Shown here: positions 8,278 through 17,136 of the stretch, in pieces
Layout of the letters: the number at the start of each line of letters is the position of its first letter
Numbering within the stretch: the first letter of the stretch is position 1
Source: JSC-12 sp033764965
GTDB lineage: Bacteria > Cyanobacteriota > Cyanobacteriia > Leptolyngbyales > Leptolyngbyaceae
DNA length: 64,000 bases
Assembly (NCBI GenBank): GCA_033764965.1
Contig: JANRIN010000289.1
Span: 109,018-173,017 of the forward strand
Reading direction: 5' to 3'
Made by a program: the position numbers and the translations under genes
The notes under the pieces: model-generated
What the model was told of the DNA's origin: nothing
Database searches by the model: none
Seen by the model: only the letters and a program-made list of their open reading frames with translations

Positions 8278-9045
8278 CTAATGAGTTTCAGAGTGTAAAG
8301 CATCCTTGATTTTGGATTTAATTTCTTGCTCTTTCTTGGCGACAAAGGAACCTGCTTGAGCCAGTTTTTCACCCAGTCCAACTTGAGTTTGTTCAACGGG
8401 ATCCGCTTTGCCCGCCTCTACTTCAGTCCGATTTTTCTCGTACCAGTCTTTGGCATTGTCCCAGTATTTCTCTAGTTGTTGCTTAACTTGGTCGTAGCGA
8501 TCGCCATACCGTTCAGCCAGACGCTCATCTAATACAGCCAATTGGCTTCTGATCTTGGTGTACTGCTGCCGCACAATATTAAATTGCTTGCTTTCCCGCA
8601 CGGTTGCAATGATCTTTTCCAACAAAGTTTTTACGTCGTCAGAAGATTGTTTGGCTTCAGTTTCGATCGCAACTAATGCTCCGTCTACTTCGGCTTCCAG
8701 TTGAAGCGTTTGAGCATCTAACTCAGATTGAAGTTGATCCACTTGAGATTGGGTATGGGCGATCGTCGTTTGCCGGGATTCTCGAATGCCATCGACCACA
8801 CCCTCAACGGATGCCATCATCTCAGCTTTCGCTTCTTGTCCTTTTTCTTTGACAGAATCAATCACGGCGGCGATCGCATCTTTGGCGATCGTGCGAATTT
8901 CTCCTGATCCTTCCTTAATCTCCCCCACGGCTTGAGCCACGGCGGCTTTCACAATGTCACGAATTCGATCCGTCCTTAGCCCACCTTCCTGTTTTGCTTT
9001 TTGCAGATCGGCTGCAATTCGCTCTTTCACTTCCGTTGCCATCAT
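8278..9045 (-). CDS. LEA-like/apolipoprotein-like coiled-coil protein
   Basis: 255 residues from an ATG pair (9045/9042) preceded by AGGAGAAGG. The frame extends upstream but the ribosome site fixes this start. The protein is highly charged, Ala/Glu/Lys/Gln-rich and almost wholly helical, with repeated heptads (SQVDQLQSELDAQTLQLEAEVDGA) and a C-terminal LAQAGSFVAKKEQEIKSKIKDALHS region. There is no hydrophobic segment. Composition resembles late-embryogenesis-abundant or apolipoprotein-A-like stress proteins. A DUF1232 membrane protein follows upstream on the same strand (130-base gap), so the two may form a stress-related pair. Function is not known. Confidence 0.6.
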   Translation of the reverse strand: MMATEVKERIAADLQKAKQEGGLRTDRIRDIVKAAVAQAVGEIKEGSGEIRTIAKDAIAAVIDSVKEKGQEAKAEMMASVEGVVDGIRESRQTTIAHTQSQVDQLQSELDAQTLQLEAEVDGALVAIETEAKQSSDDVKTLLEKIIATVRESKQFNIVRQQYTKIRSQLAVLDERLAERYGDRYDQVKQQLEKYWDNAKDWYEKNRTEVEAGKADPVEQTQVGLGEKLAQAGSFVAKKEQEIKSKIKDALHSETH

Positions 9046-9174
9046 TCCTTCTCCTTTCAATAACGAGGAACTCATCAACCAGGAAACACACAACCAGACC
9101 GAACAAACTTTTGGTCAACAAACTTGGAAATCACTTAAAATTTGCCTGCCAAATGTCTTGTCCCCTCTTCAACC

Positions 9175-9480
9175 CTATTTCACGGGCACCGCATTCACAT
9201 TCATCACGGACTCAATATTTGCCTGAGCAGATTTTTTATCTTTTTGCGCCTTAAGTCGATCGCTCATCAACTGCGAGACTTCCGTTACAACTATGGTGGC
9301 AAGTAACCCATCATCAATCCATCCCACAATGGGTAGAGCATCCGGAGCGAGATCAAACGGATTGAGCAAATAAACGAAAGAACCTGCGATCGCCCACCAA
9401 CGATATTTAGGGTTACGGATGACACCACGTAACGCTGTGTAAATCCAGCTTGAAAATGCTCTGATAAAAGACCGTTTCAT
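9175..9480 (-). CDS. DUF1232/YkvA-family small membrane protein
   Basis: 101 residues. The hydrophobic core YRWWAIAGSFVYLLNPFDLAPDALPIVGWIDDGLLATIVV matches the DUF1232 signature (YLLxPFDLxPDxxPxxGxxDD). One or two short membrane-embedded helices are followed by a Lys-rich tail. Function unknown. Confidence 0.85.
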   Translation of the reverse strand: MKRSFIRAFSSWIYTALRGVIRNPKYRWWAIAGSFVYLLNPFDLAPDALPIVGWIDDGLLATIVVTEVSQLMSDRLKAQKDKKSAQANIESVMNVNAVPVK

Positions 9481-9671
9481 TGATTATCTCCTCCGATTTC
9501 TATGTTGATCCTCGCTGATCCACCTACAAAAATCTGGTGTGGGAAACCCGCAAATCAGTCGTAGCAATCCCACCCTGGGACGGTTAACCGATCTGTTTCA
9601 ACGGCTATCCGAAGCCAGCATCAACCGTTATCCTGGAAGGGCAACGCTGAAATTGAGGAGTGTTCGCATTG

Positions 9672-11294
9672 ATGAACGTGCTGGTTGGTAAACCCTTGCA
9701 AGGTGGCAAATACACACTGGATCAGGTTTTGGGCGAGGGTGGGTTTGGCATCACCTTTCGGGCAACGCACCATTACCTGCAACAAACTGTGGTGATTAAA
9801 ACCTTGAAGCCGACTCATCAACCAGATGCCGAGTTTAGCAAGGCTCAACAACAGTTTCAGGATGAAGGGCGGCGATTGGCGTTGTGTGTGCATCCTAATA
9901 TTGTGCGGGTGAGTGACTTTTTTATTGAAGAAGGAATGCCCTACCTGGTGATGGACTACATTCCTGGCTTCACGCTGGAGGAAGTCGTTTTTCCCGATCG
10001 CCCGCTGCCGGAAGCGATCGCCCTGGATTACATGCGCCAAATTGCTGCCGCTCTTCAAGTCGTTCATGCCAATGGCTTGCTGCATCGAGACATCAAACCC
10101 CAAAACATTATTCTGCGGCAGGGCACCAATGAGGTGATTCTGATCGATTTCGGGATCTCGCGCGAGTTTACGATCGGCACGACCCAAACTCACACCAGCA
10201 TCATTTCCACGGGTTACGCGCCTCCCGAACAGTACTTGGCTCAGGCGCAGCGATCGCCCGCAACGGATGTGTATGGGTTAGCTGCGACTCTGTACGCTCT
10301 GCTGACTGCCCATGTGCCGGTGCCGTCCATTCTGCGCGATCGTCAGCCCATGCCGTCTCCCCGTGACCTGTTCCCGGAAGTCAGCGCTGCTACTAACGAA
10401 GCCGTGCGGCGAGGAATGGCGCTGGATGTGCAGCATCGTCCTCAGTCAGTGATCGATTGGCTCAACCTGTTACCGGGGACTGCCTCCGTATATACTCCCG
10501 CTAGAGTGAAGCCAACGTCCCCCCCGCAAACCAGCGCCACCATTCCCGTGAGTCCTCCCGCGATCGCGCCCGAACCTGCCCGCTATCAATCCCCCGTTAC
10601 CCCTACTACTCGCCCGCCTCGCTCCGGATCGGGCAAGTGGGTGTTGCTGGGGCTGGCAGTGGTTGCCAGTGCAGCCGCTTCTGCTCTGGGTGCCGTTTGG
10701 TATCACTCTCAAAACAACTCCCTGCCTCCCGTCACTTCCAATCCTGCGTCCTCCGTTTCCCCCTCCTCCTCGGCTTCCCCCACGCCTTCAGCACCGATCG
10801 CTTCTCCTGCTCCATCTCCCAGCCCATCCGCCAGCGTGGAACCGTCTCCCCCGTCCCCGTCTCCTTCCCCGACGAGTGGCAACACTGATTTGTCTGTACC
10901 CGCGTTCCCGACCGGAACTCTAATGAACACGATTATGAATCAGTTGGGGCAACCGACATCATCCAAAGATGGGTACTGGGGGCATACCCTAACAGCGTTG
11001 TACGATTTGATCCCTGATCAAGTGACAGTTGCCTACATTTATGACAAAGAAAGTAACAGGGTTCTGCAAACAGAAGCGTCGTTTTCCCAAACGGTCGATC
11101 GCACTGTCATGGCAGATACCTTGAACGGAATGTTAGATGGTGGATTGACGGCTCCGATCGAGCAAGAACTCACCAACATTTGGAACCGCAAATCGACCCA
11201 ATACAATTTCAATACAGGTGCATTAAAAGGCACGATCGAGCGTAATGATAAAGATCGGATTTACATCGCTGTGTGGGAAGCGAGTTTGCATTAG
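9672..11294 (+). CDS. Membrane-anchored eukaryotic-type Ser/Thr protein kinase
   Basis: 540 residues. The N-terminal kinase domain (about 10-270) has the glycine loop GEGGFG, VIKTL (ATP-binding Lys), HRDIKPQN (catalytic loop), DFGIS and STGYAPPEQY (activation/P+1 loop). It is followed by a Pro/Thr linker, one transmembrane helix (WVLLGLAVVASAAASALGAVWY, about 315-336), a Ser/Pro-rich low-complexity stalk, and about 130 residues outside the membrane (FPTGTLMNTIMNQLGQPT...). The outer domain is not a PASTA or other domain I know and may be the sensor. Start at ATG 9672; TTG 9669 or GTG 9660, nearer to the GAGGAG, remain possible. Confidence 0.9.
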   Translation: MNVLVGKPLQGGKYTLDQVLGEGGFGITFRATHHYLQQTVVIKTLKPTHQPDAEFSKAQQQFQDEGRRLALCVHPNIVRVSDFFIEEGMPYLVMDYIPGFTLEEVVFPDRPLPEAIALDYMRQIAAALQVVHANGLLHRDIKPQNIILRQGTNEVILIDFGISREFTIGTTQTHTSIISTGYAPPEQYLAQAQRSPATDVYGLAATLYALLTAHVPVPSILRDRQPMPSPRDLFPEVSAATNEAVRRGMALDVQHRPQSVIDWLNLLPGTASVYTPARVKPTSPPQTSATIPVSPPAIAPEPARYQSPVTPTTRPPRSGSGKWVLLGLAVVASAAASALGAVWYHSQNNSLPPVTSNPASSVSPSSSASPTPSAPIASPAPSPSPSASVEPSPPSPSPSPTSGNTDLSVPAFPTGTLMNTIMNQLGQPTSSKDGYWGHTLTALYDLIPDQVTVAYIYDKESNRVLQTEASFSQTVDRTVMADTLNGMLDGGLTAPIEQELTNIWNRKSTQYNFNTGALKGTIERNDKDRIYIAVWEASLH

Positions 11295-11343
11295 TTTGAT
11301 TCAATTTTTCCCTGCTTCCTGTTTACGCCTACTGAGTTAACCC

Positions 11344-13308
11344 ATGACCCTGTTTACTTTGCGATCGCTCCGAAAAGATTTTGGCATCAAAGAGATTTTG
11401 CGAGATGCCAGCTTTAGCCTGGAAGAAGGAGACAAGGTGGGCTTAATCGGCACCAACGGTTCAGGCAAATCCACTCTGCTGAAAATGATTGCGGGTCTGG
11501 AACCGATCGATGGCGGCGAGTTTTGGGTCAATTCCGGTGCCAAGATTGTCTACCTGCCGCAACAACCGGAGTTGGACGAGACTCGCACCGTCTTGGAGCA
11601 AGTTTTTGCCGATAGTGGCGAGAAGTTGGCACTGGTGCGAGAGTATGAGGAATTGTCTGCCAAACTTGCCCACGGGCAGGGAGACACGAATAAACTCATG
11701 GCACAGCTTTCCAGTGTTTCCCAGCGGATTGATACTGCCGGAGCCTGGGAACTAGAAACCGCTGCTAAAGCCATCTTGAGCCAATTGGGGATTCAAGATT
11801 TTGAGGCGCGGATTCGGGATTTGTCTGGCGGCTACCGCAAACGCATCGCGATCGCCACTGCTCTCCTCTCAGAACCCGACGTGCTGCTGATGGATGAACC
11901 CACAAACCACCTGGATGCGCTTTCAGTGGAATGGCTGCAAAGCTATCTGAATCGCTACCGGGGCGCATTGCTGCTGATTACCCACGATCGCTACTTTCTC
12001 GATCAAGTCACCAATCGAATTCTAGAAATCGATCGAGGCGATTTGTTTACCTACACGGGTAACTATAGCTACTACCTGGAGAAAAAAGCCGAGGCAGAAG
12101 AATCCGCAGCCAGTAGCCAACGCAAACACGTGGGAGTGTTACGGCGCGAACTGGAATGGCTCAAACGCGGCCCCAAAGCCCGCAGTACCAAACAAAAAGC
12201 CCGCATCGATCGCATCCGGGATATGCAGGCGCAGGAGTTTAAACAAACTCACGGCAAAGTAGACATTTCCACCGTGGGGCGGCGGATTGGCAAGAAAGTG
12301 ATTGAACTGGACGGTATCACCAAAGCCTATGGCGATCGCACGTTGATCAACGACTTCACCTATCTGTTCAATCCTGAAGATCGAGTCGGCATCATTGGCA
12401 GCAACGGATCCGGCAAATCCACCCTGATGAATATCATTACAGGACGAGTTCAGCCAGACGCAGGAACAGTCGAAATTGGCTCCACTATTCACATCGGCTA
12501 TTTCGACCAGCATTCCGATGATGTGACGATGAACGAGAATCAGCGGGTGATTGAGTACCTGAAAAGCGTTGCCGAACTCATCAAAACCTCGGATGGCAGC
12601 GTGATTACCGCATCCCAAATGCTGGAACGGTTCCTATTTCCGCCTGATCAGCAGTATGCCCCAATCCAAAAACTTTCCGGCGGTGAAAAACGTCGTCTGT
12701 TTTTGTTACGAGTGCTGATGCGTGCGCCCAACGTTTTGATTTTGGACGAACCAACCAATGATTTAGACGTGCAAACCCTGGCAGTTCTGGAAGATTACCT
12801 GGAAGACTTTAACGGCTGTGTGATTGTGGTTTCCCACGATCGCTACTTCCTCGATCGCACCGTTGATACGATCTTCGCCTTCGAGTCAGAGGGCAAATTG
12901 CGCCAGTATTCCGGCAATTATTCCATGTACCTGGACTTTAAAAAGCAGCAGGAATCTCAAGCGGAAGCGCAGCAAGCAGAGGACAGACAACGGGCAAGCA
13001 GCAGAACACAAAAAGCAGAAGCACTACCCAGCCCAACCCCCCTTGCGAAGCGTGGCGCAGCCCGCCCCCAACCCCTAACCCCCAACCCCAAAAAACTCTC
13101 CTTCAAAGAACAGCGAGAATACGAAACCCTGGAAGCTCAAGTTCCAGCAATGGAGACCGAAAAAGAAGAGTTGGAAAAACAGTTGTATAACAATCCGCCC
13201 AGCGACTACGAAGCAATGCAGCGGATGACCACCCAATTAGCCGAATTGACCGCAGCGATCGAGTCGGCAACCGAACGCTGGCTAGAGTTAGCAGAACGAG
13301 TCAGTTAG
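11344..13308 (+). CDS. ABC-F family ATPase (Uup/EttA-like)
   Basis: 654 residues, two ATPase domains in tandem with no membrane segment, as in ribosome-associated ABC-F translation factors. Domain 1: Walker A GTNGSGKST, signature LSGGYRKR, Walker B VLLMDEPTNHLD. Domain 2: GSNGSGKST, LSGGEKRR, VLILDEPTNDLD. The inter-domain linker contains the RGPKARSTKQKARIDR basic arm, and a C-terminal coiled coil (about 590-650) resembles the Uup DNA/RNA-binding tail. Between domain 2 and this coiled coil lies a low-complexity segment (SPTPLAKRGAARPQPLTPNPKK) whose DNA contains a CCCCTAACCCCCAACCCC repeat, probably an in-frame repeat insertion. Confidence 0.93.
   Translation: MTLFTLRSLRKDFGIKEILRDASFSLEEGDKVGLIGTNGSGKSTLLKMIAGLEPIDGGEFWVNSGAKIVYLPQQPELDETRTVLEQVFADSGEKLALVREYEELSAKLAHGQGDTNKLMAQLSSVSQRIDTAGAWELETAAKAILSQLGIQDFEARIRDLSGGYRKRIAIATALLSEPDVLLMDEPTNHLDALSVEWLQSYLNRYRGALLLITHDRYFLDQVTNRILEIDRGDLFTYTGNYSYYLEKKAEAEESAASSQRKHVGVLRRELEWLKRGPKARSTKQKARIDRIRDMQAQEFKQTHGKVDISTVGRRIGKKVIELDGITKAYGDRTLINDFTYLFNPEDRVGIIGSNGSGKSTLMNIITGRVQPDAGTVEIGSTIHIGYFDQHSDDVTMNENQRVIEYLKSVAELIKTSDGSVITASQMLERFLFPPDQQYAPIQKLSGGEKRRLFLLRVLMRAPNVLILDEPTNDLDVQTLAVLEDYLEDFNGCVIVVSHDRYFLDRTVDTIFAFESEGKLRQYSGNYSMYLDFKKQQESQAEAQQAEDRQRASSRTQKAEALPSPTPLAKRGAARPQPLTPNPKKLSFKEQREYETLEAQVPAMETEKEELEKQLYNNPPSDYEAMQRMTTQLAELTAAIESATERWLELAERVS
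13066..13095 (+). repeat. C-rich repeat inside the ABC-F coding sequence
   Basis: CCCCCAACCCCTAACCCC-type units, the same motif as 3699-3749, here read in frame as PQPLTPNPKK within the flexible linker. Confidence 0.55.
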
Positions 13309-13399
13309 CGATCTGCTTCAGCAAACTTTCGCTCTCAGCCCGCACTTTAGTCAGAGGTGGGCAGTGGAGAGAACCTTTTTCGGAAATCTCTTTATGCCC

Positions 13400-13732
13400 T
13401 TAGCGATTGCGTTTATCCAGTCGGGGATTGATAGGGGGAGCCTGCTCCAAGGCTTCTGGTGCTAATCGTCCATCCGGCGACACTTGCAGCAAGTCTTCCA
13501 TTGACAACTCCTGGGTTTTCGCAAGGTGCCGAATTTCTCGCTCCAATCGGGCTTGTCCTTGCCGGAAAAAATCCTCTGATGGCGAACGGGTGAGGTCGCG
13601 AGAAAGGCGGTTCACAGGCAGATGAGCCGGGATTGAAACAGCCCTTGGATTCGCGATCGCCGCTGAGGATAGGAAACTCCAACTCGCGATCGTCAAAAAA
13701 CCACCAGCTAACCAGCGTGAGTAATTGTGCAT
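13400..13732 (-). CDS. Secreted hypothetical protein
   Basis: 110 residues from the second in-frame ATG (MHNYSRWLAGG); another ATG lies two codons upstream. The signal peptide ends near SAAIA/NP. The mature region is charged and helical (EDFFRQGQARLEREIRHLAKTQELSMEDLLQV) and rich in Pro/Arg at its end. No cysteine, no known domain. Convergent with ABC-F and divergent from the J-domain gene. Confidence 0.6.
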   Translation of the reverse strand: MHNYSRWLAGGFLTIASWSFLSSAAIANPRAVSIPAHLPVNRLSRDLTRSPSEDFFRQGQARLEREIRHLAKTQELSMEDLLQVSPDGRLAPEALEQAPPINPRLDKRNR

Positions 13733-13819
13733 AACCAATAGAAACTCGCTACTCCGATCCTAACGCACCCATCAACCGGGGAACTCCCCTTCTCTGGGTT
13801 GGGACGGTACAATAAGCTC

Positions 13820-14551
13820 ATGCCAGAACACGATCACTACCGAACCCTTGAGGTAAAACCGACGGCGACCCAGGCAGAAATTAAGCAAGCTTATCGCCGT
13901 CTCGCGAAGCTGTTTCATCCCGACAGCAACCAACAAGTTTCCAGCCACGACAAAATTGCCCGCCTCAATGCTGCCTACGAGATCCTTGGCGATCCACAAA
14001 GTCGTAAAAGCTATGACCAGCAACGCCGTTATCACGACCAGCTAGAAGCCGTTGGGGTGAGCGTGAGTAGACGGGGCGATCGCCAGCAACGCACGGCAAC
14101 CGCCCAGGAGCGTCATCGCAAGCAACAGCAAACCGGACAGCAGATCGAAGCAGACCTTAAACAATGGTTAAACCAGGTGTATACACCGGTAAATCGCTTG
14201 CTGTATCGAATTCTCAATTCGCTTAGAGATCAAATTAATGATCTGGCGGCTGATCCGTTTGACGACGAGTTAATGCAAGATTTTCAGGATTACCTGGATG
14301 ATTGCCGCAACTGGCTAGAACAGGCTGAAACAGTTTTTCGATCGCAGCCTAATCCCGCTTCTGTTGCAGGAGCAGCAGCGAATTTGTTTTACTGCTTGAA
14401 TCAGTTGGGTGACGGCATCGAGCAGCTAGAGTATTTCACTGCTAACTACGACGAGCACTATCTCCACACAGGGGAGGAACTCTTCCGCATCGCTAAGGGT
14501 TTGCGGTACGAGGCTCAAGTGGCATTACGGACGATCGCGGCAACATTGTAA
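13820..14551 (+). CDS. J-domain (DnaJ-like) protein
   Basis: 243 residues. The J domain occupies the first 70 residues (HYRTLEVKPTATQAEIKQAYRRLAKLFHPDSN), with the HPD tripeptide needed to stimulate DnaK. No Gly/Phe region or zinc finger follows, so it is a class III J protein. The remaining 170 residues are helical (WLNQVYTPVNRLLYRILNSLRDQIN) and probably select the client. ATG 13820 is chosen because the J domain starts at once; the frame extends seven codons upstream. Confidence 0.9.
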   Translation: MPEHDHYRTLEVKPTATQAEIKQAYRRLAKLFHPDSNQQVSSHDKIARLNAAYEILGDPQSRKSYDQQRRYHDQLEAVGVSVSRRGDRQQRTATAQERHRKQQQTGQQIEADLKQWLNQVYTPVNRLLYRILNSLRDQINDLAADPFDDELMQDFQDYLDDCRNWLEQAETVFRSQPNPASVAGAAANLFYCLNQLGDGIEQLEYFTANYDEHYLHTGEELFRIAKGLRYEAQVALRTIAATL

Positions 14552-14707
14552 TTTTGCGATCGTAGGTTTCAGCTTTTAGTCTGAAACCCACCTCAAAGGG
14601 CTTGTATCAGAGCAAGTCGTGCGAAATTTTACCAATCTTTAAAGTAACCGAGCTAGAGTCGTTACTACGGCAATCTACCCCTAGTAAGAACTACTCCTCA
14701 ACGCTTT

Positions 14708-16990
14708 ATGACTCTGAATCGTCGTCACTTTTTACTGTTTTTGGGCGCAACTCTCGGCACCGCTGCGTGTGGTCAACTCCAACAATTGGGTTCATCGTCT
14801 AGCTCGTCCCTGACCAAAACTTCAGTCAAGCTAGGGTTTCAGCCGATCAAAGGTCCCATGCCTTTAACCTTTGGCGCTGCCACCACTGAACAACAAGCCG
14901 CTAGCGAAAGCTATAAAACCGTATCATTCAACCCGATGGCAGCCGATCAGCAGGTAAATGAATATGGCTCCTACGAAATTGTGGATGATCTGGTGCTACC
15001 AGAGGGCTTTACTTACGATGTAATTGCTGCCTGGGGCGACAAGGTGGGCACCTCCCGCTTTGGCTACAACAATGACTACCTGGCGCTGGTTCCCACAGGC
15101 GAGAATGAAGCCCTGCTGAGCGTCAACTTTGAGTACATTAGTGCAGTGCCCTGGCAGCAAAGTTTTGAGCGTGTGATTGGATTAAAATTGCCCTTTAAAG
15201 AAGTGGAGCAGGCAGTTAGAACAGCGATCAAAGCCGTCCCAGACGATCGCATCCCTGGTCTAAACGCTTTTGCCTTGAAGAACGGTGATCCGATTAAGGA
15301 AAAGGTCAAGCAGATTTGCTGGGAAGGATTGGCAGATCAGGGTTTAGGTATTATCTCAATTCGGCGGAATGCCGATGGTAAGTGGGAACGCACCAACTCC
15401 AATCGCGATCGCCGCGTGTCTGGGGTATCCGGCTTAGTGGACGGGCGCTACTTGAAGTCCACTGGACCCGCCGTTACCATCTTTCAGAAAACCAAGGGAC
15501 AGGGCTATGTGGATCAACTGGGCGACAAAATCATTGGCACCTTTCAAAACTGCGCGGGTGGACAAACCCCCTGGGGCACGGTGTTGAGTGCTGAAGAAAA
15601 TATTCAAATTCAAGTTCCAGAACCAGTTTACGCAGATGGCACGTCGTTTGATCCCATCAACTGTCCGTTTAACATCACCGACGAGGAAATGGCAGGGTTG
15701 GGCAATGTCTTTGGTTTAGCGGGCAATAAATACGGCTGGATGGTGGAAATTGATCCAGCCAATCCTGATGATTACGGCACCAAACATACCTGGCTGGGGC
15801 GCTATCGTCACGAAGCCGTGGGCGTGCGGGCGGTAGAGGGCAAACCGCTGGCGTTTTATTCCGGGTGCGATCGCCGGGGTGGACACGTCTACAAATTTGT
15901 TAGCCAGGGGACGGTCAAAAATCCCACCGCTAAAGCTAATTCCCAGTTGCTGGAGGAGGGGATGCTCTACGCCGCTCAATTCAACCAAGACGGCACCGGA
16001 CGCTGGATTCCGCTTGCGCCTGATACGCCTGTTGATCCGGTGTCCCCTGCGTTTTTGAGTGGAGTCATGCTGCCTCTGCCTCAACGTCCGGCGGGAGGTG
16101 CTTTTCCAGCCCAAGCGGATGAAGAGATTGACACCTTCAAGCAGAAATTCAAAACCTTGGGCGATCTGTACAGCGGTAATGAGTTGGAAAAGCAAGGGGC
16201 AATTTTGATTGATGCTCACTATGCCGGAAATGCCGCAGGTGCCACCTGTACTGCCCGTCCCGAAGATACGGAAATTGGACCCGATGGTGCGCTCTACATC
16301 ACCTTTACCTCCGGCGGCATTAGTCGGCAGGACGGTAGCCCCGATATCCGCATTTTTCGCGGTCCTGATGGCAACACCGCCTACGAGTATGGCTGGATTA
16401 TGAAACTCACGGAAGACAACAACGCCCCTGAGGCTAAAACCTTCCGCTGGGAAATGGTGGCAACGGGAGGCGAACCAGCAGCAGGCGGGATGGGTTTCGC
16501 CAATCCTGACAACTTGGCGTTTGACCCCAAGGGCAACCTCTGGATGGTGACAGATATGTCATCCGACAAGATGAATCAGGCAATTCCCAGCGATCGTCGC
16601 AAAAATGGGGTGCCTCTCAACCAATCCAGCCTGCGGGGTGTGTTTGGCAACAATGGCATCTGGTATATGCCCATGTCTGGGGAAGCCGCAGGACAAGCAT
16701 TTTTGTTTGGCATGGGTCCAATGGATTGCGAAACCACTGGACCTTGCTTCACTCCAGATGCCAAAACCCTGTTCCTGGCAGTCCAGCATCCTGGAGAAGT
16801 CAACGGGACACGCCAAGACATGGCAGCGGAAGAACGAGACATCTCCCTGATGACTACAGACGGCAAGCCCTTTGTGCAAAAACGTAAAGTGCCGATCGGC
16901 TCCAACTGGCCCAGCAAACAAGCCAATCAACCTCCCAAGCCTGCGGTTGTCGCTATTCGGCGGATAGACCATGAGGCAATTACCGGATGA
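14708..16990 (+). CDS. phoX: PhoX-type alkaline phosphatase (DUF839)
   Basis: 760 residues. Secreted calcium/iron-dependent phosphatase that releases phosphate from organic phosphomonoesters outside the cell. The N-terminus MTLNRRHFLLFLGATLGTAAC has a twin-arginine signal with a lipobox-like LGTAAC, so it may be exported folded by Tat and lipidated. DUF839/PhoX features include LPEGFTYDVIAAWGD, TPWGTVLSAEEN, RHEAVGVRAVEG, CDRRGGHVYKF and a C-terminal PDNLAFDPKGNLWMVTDMS propeller blade. I could not identify a convincing Pho box upstream. Paralogues with this domain order are sometimes annotated only as DUF839 proteins. Confidence 0.88.
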   Translation: MTLNRRHFLLFLGATLGTAACGQLQQLGSSSSSSLTKTSVKLGFQPIKGPMPLTFGAATTEQQAASESYKTVSFNPMAADQQVNEYGSYEIVDDLVLPEGFTYDVIAAWGDKVGTSRFGYNNDYLALVPTGENEALLSVNFEYISAVPWQQSFERVIGLKLPFKEVEQAVRTAIKAVPDDRIPGLNAFALKNGDPIKEKVKQICWEGLADQGLGIISIRRNADGKWERTNSNRDRRVSGVSGLVDGRYLKSTGPAVTIFQKTKGQGYVDQLGDKIIGTFQNCAGGQTPWGTVLSAEENIQIQVPEPVYADGTSFDPINCPFNITDEEMAGLGNVFGLAGNKYGWMVEIDPANPDDYGTKHTWLGRYRHEAVGVRAVEGKPLAFYSGCDRRGGHVYKFVSQGTVKNPTAKANSQLLEEGMLYAAQFNQDGTGRWIPLAPDTPVDPVSPAFLSGVMLPLPQRPAGGAFPAQADEEIDTFKQKFKTLGDLYSGNELEKQGAILIDAHYAGNAAGATCTARPEDTEIGPDGALYITFTSGGISRQDGSPDIRIFRGPDGNTAYEYGWIMKLTEDNNAPEAKTFRWEMVATGGEPAAGGMGFANPDNLAFDPKGNLWMVTDMSSDKMNQAIPSDRRKNGVPLNQSSLRGVFGNNGIWYMPMSGEAAGQAFLFGMGPMDCETTGPCFTPDAKTLFLAVQHPGEVNGTRQDMAAEERDISLMTTDGKPFVQKRKVPIGSNWPSKQANQPPKPAVVAIRRIDHEAITG

Positions 16991-17136
16991 GCATCGTTAT
17001 ACGACTCACAGTGTCGGTGGAATGACTTTTTTCAATTACTAACGAAATGTTCAAAAAAGAGGCAGGATATGCTTTCAGCTAGGAACACCTAATCCAGCCT
17101 TGAATTCTAATATTAGGCAGAGTGTTGAGAACTAGA

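Noticed and set aside
9530..9690. Open frame reading NPQISRSNPTLGRLTDLFQRLSEASINRYPG before the kinase gene
   Set aside because: No start codon or ribosome site, and it overlaps the kinase start; likely chance or old remnant.
10637..10930. Several ORFs in other frames over the Ser/Pro-rich part of the kinase gene
   Set aside because: Low-complexity C-rich DNA keeps many frames open; none has a ribosome site or known domain.
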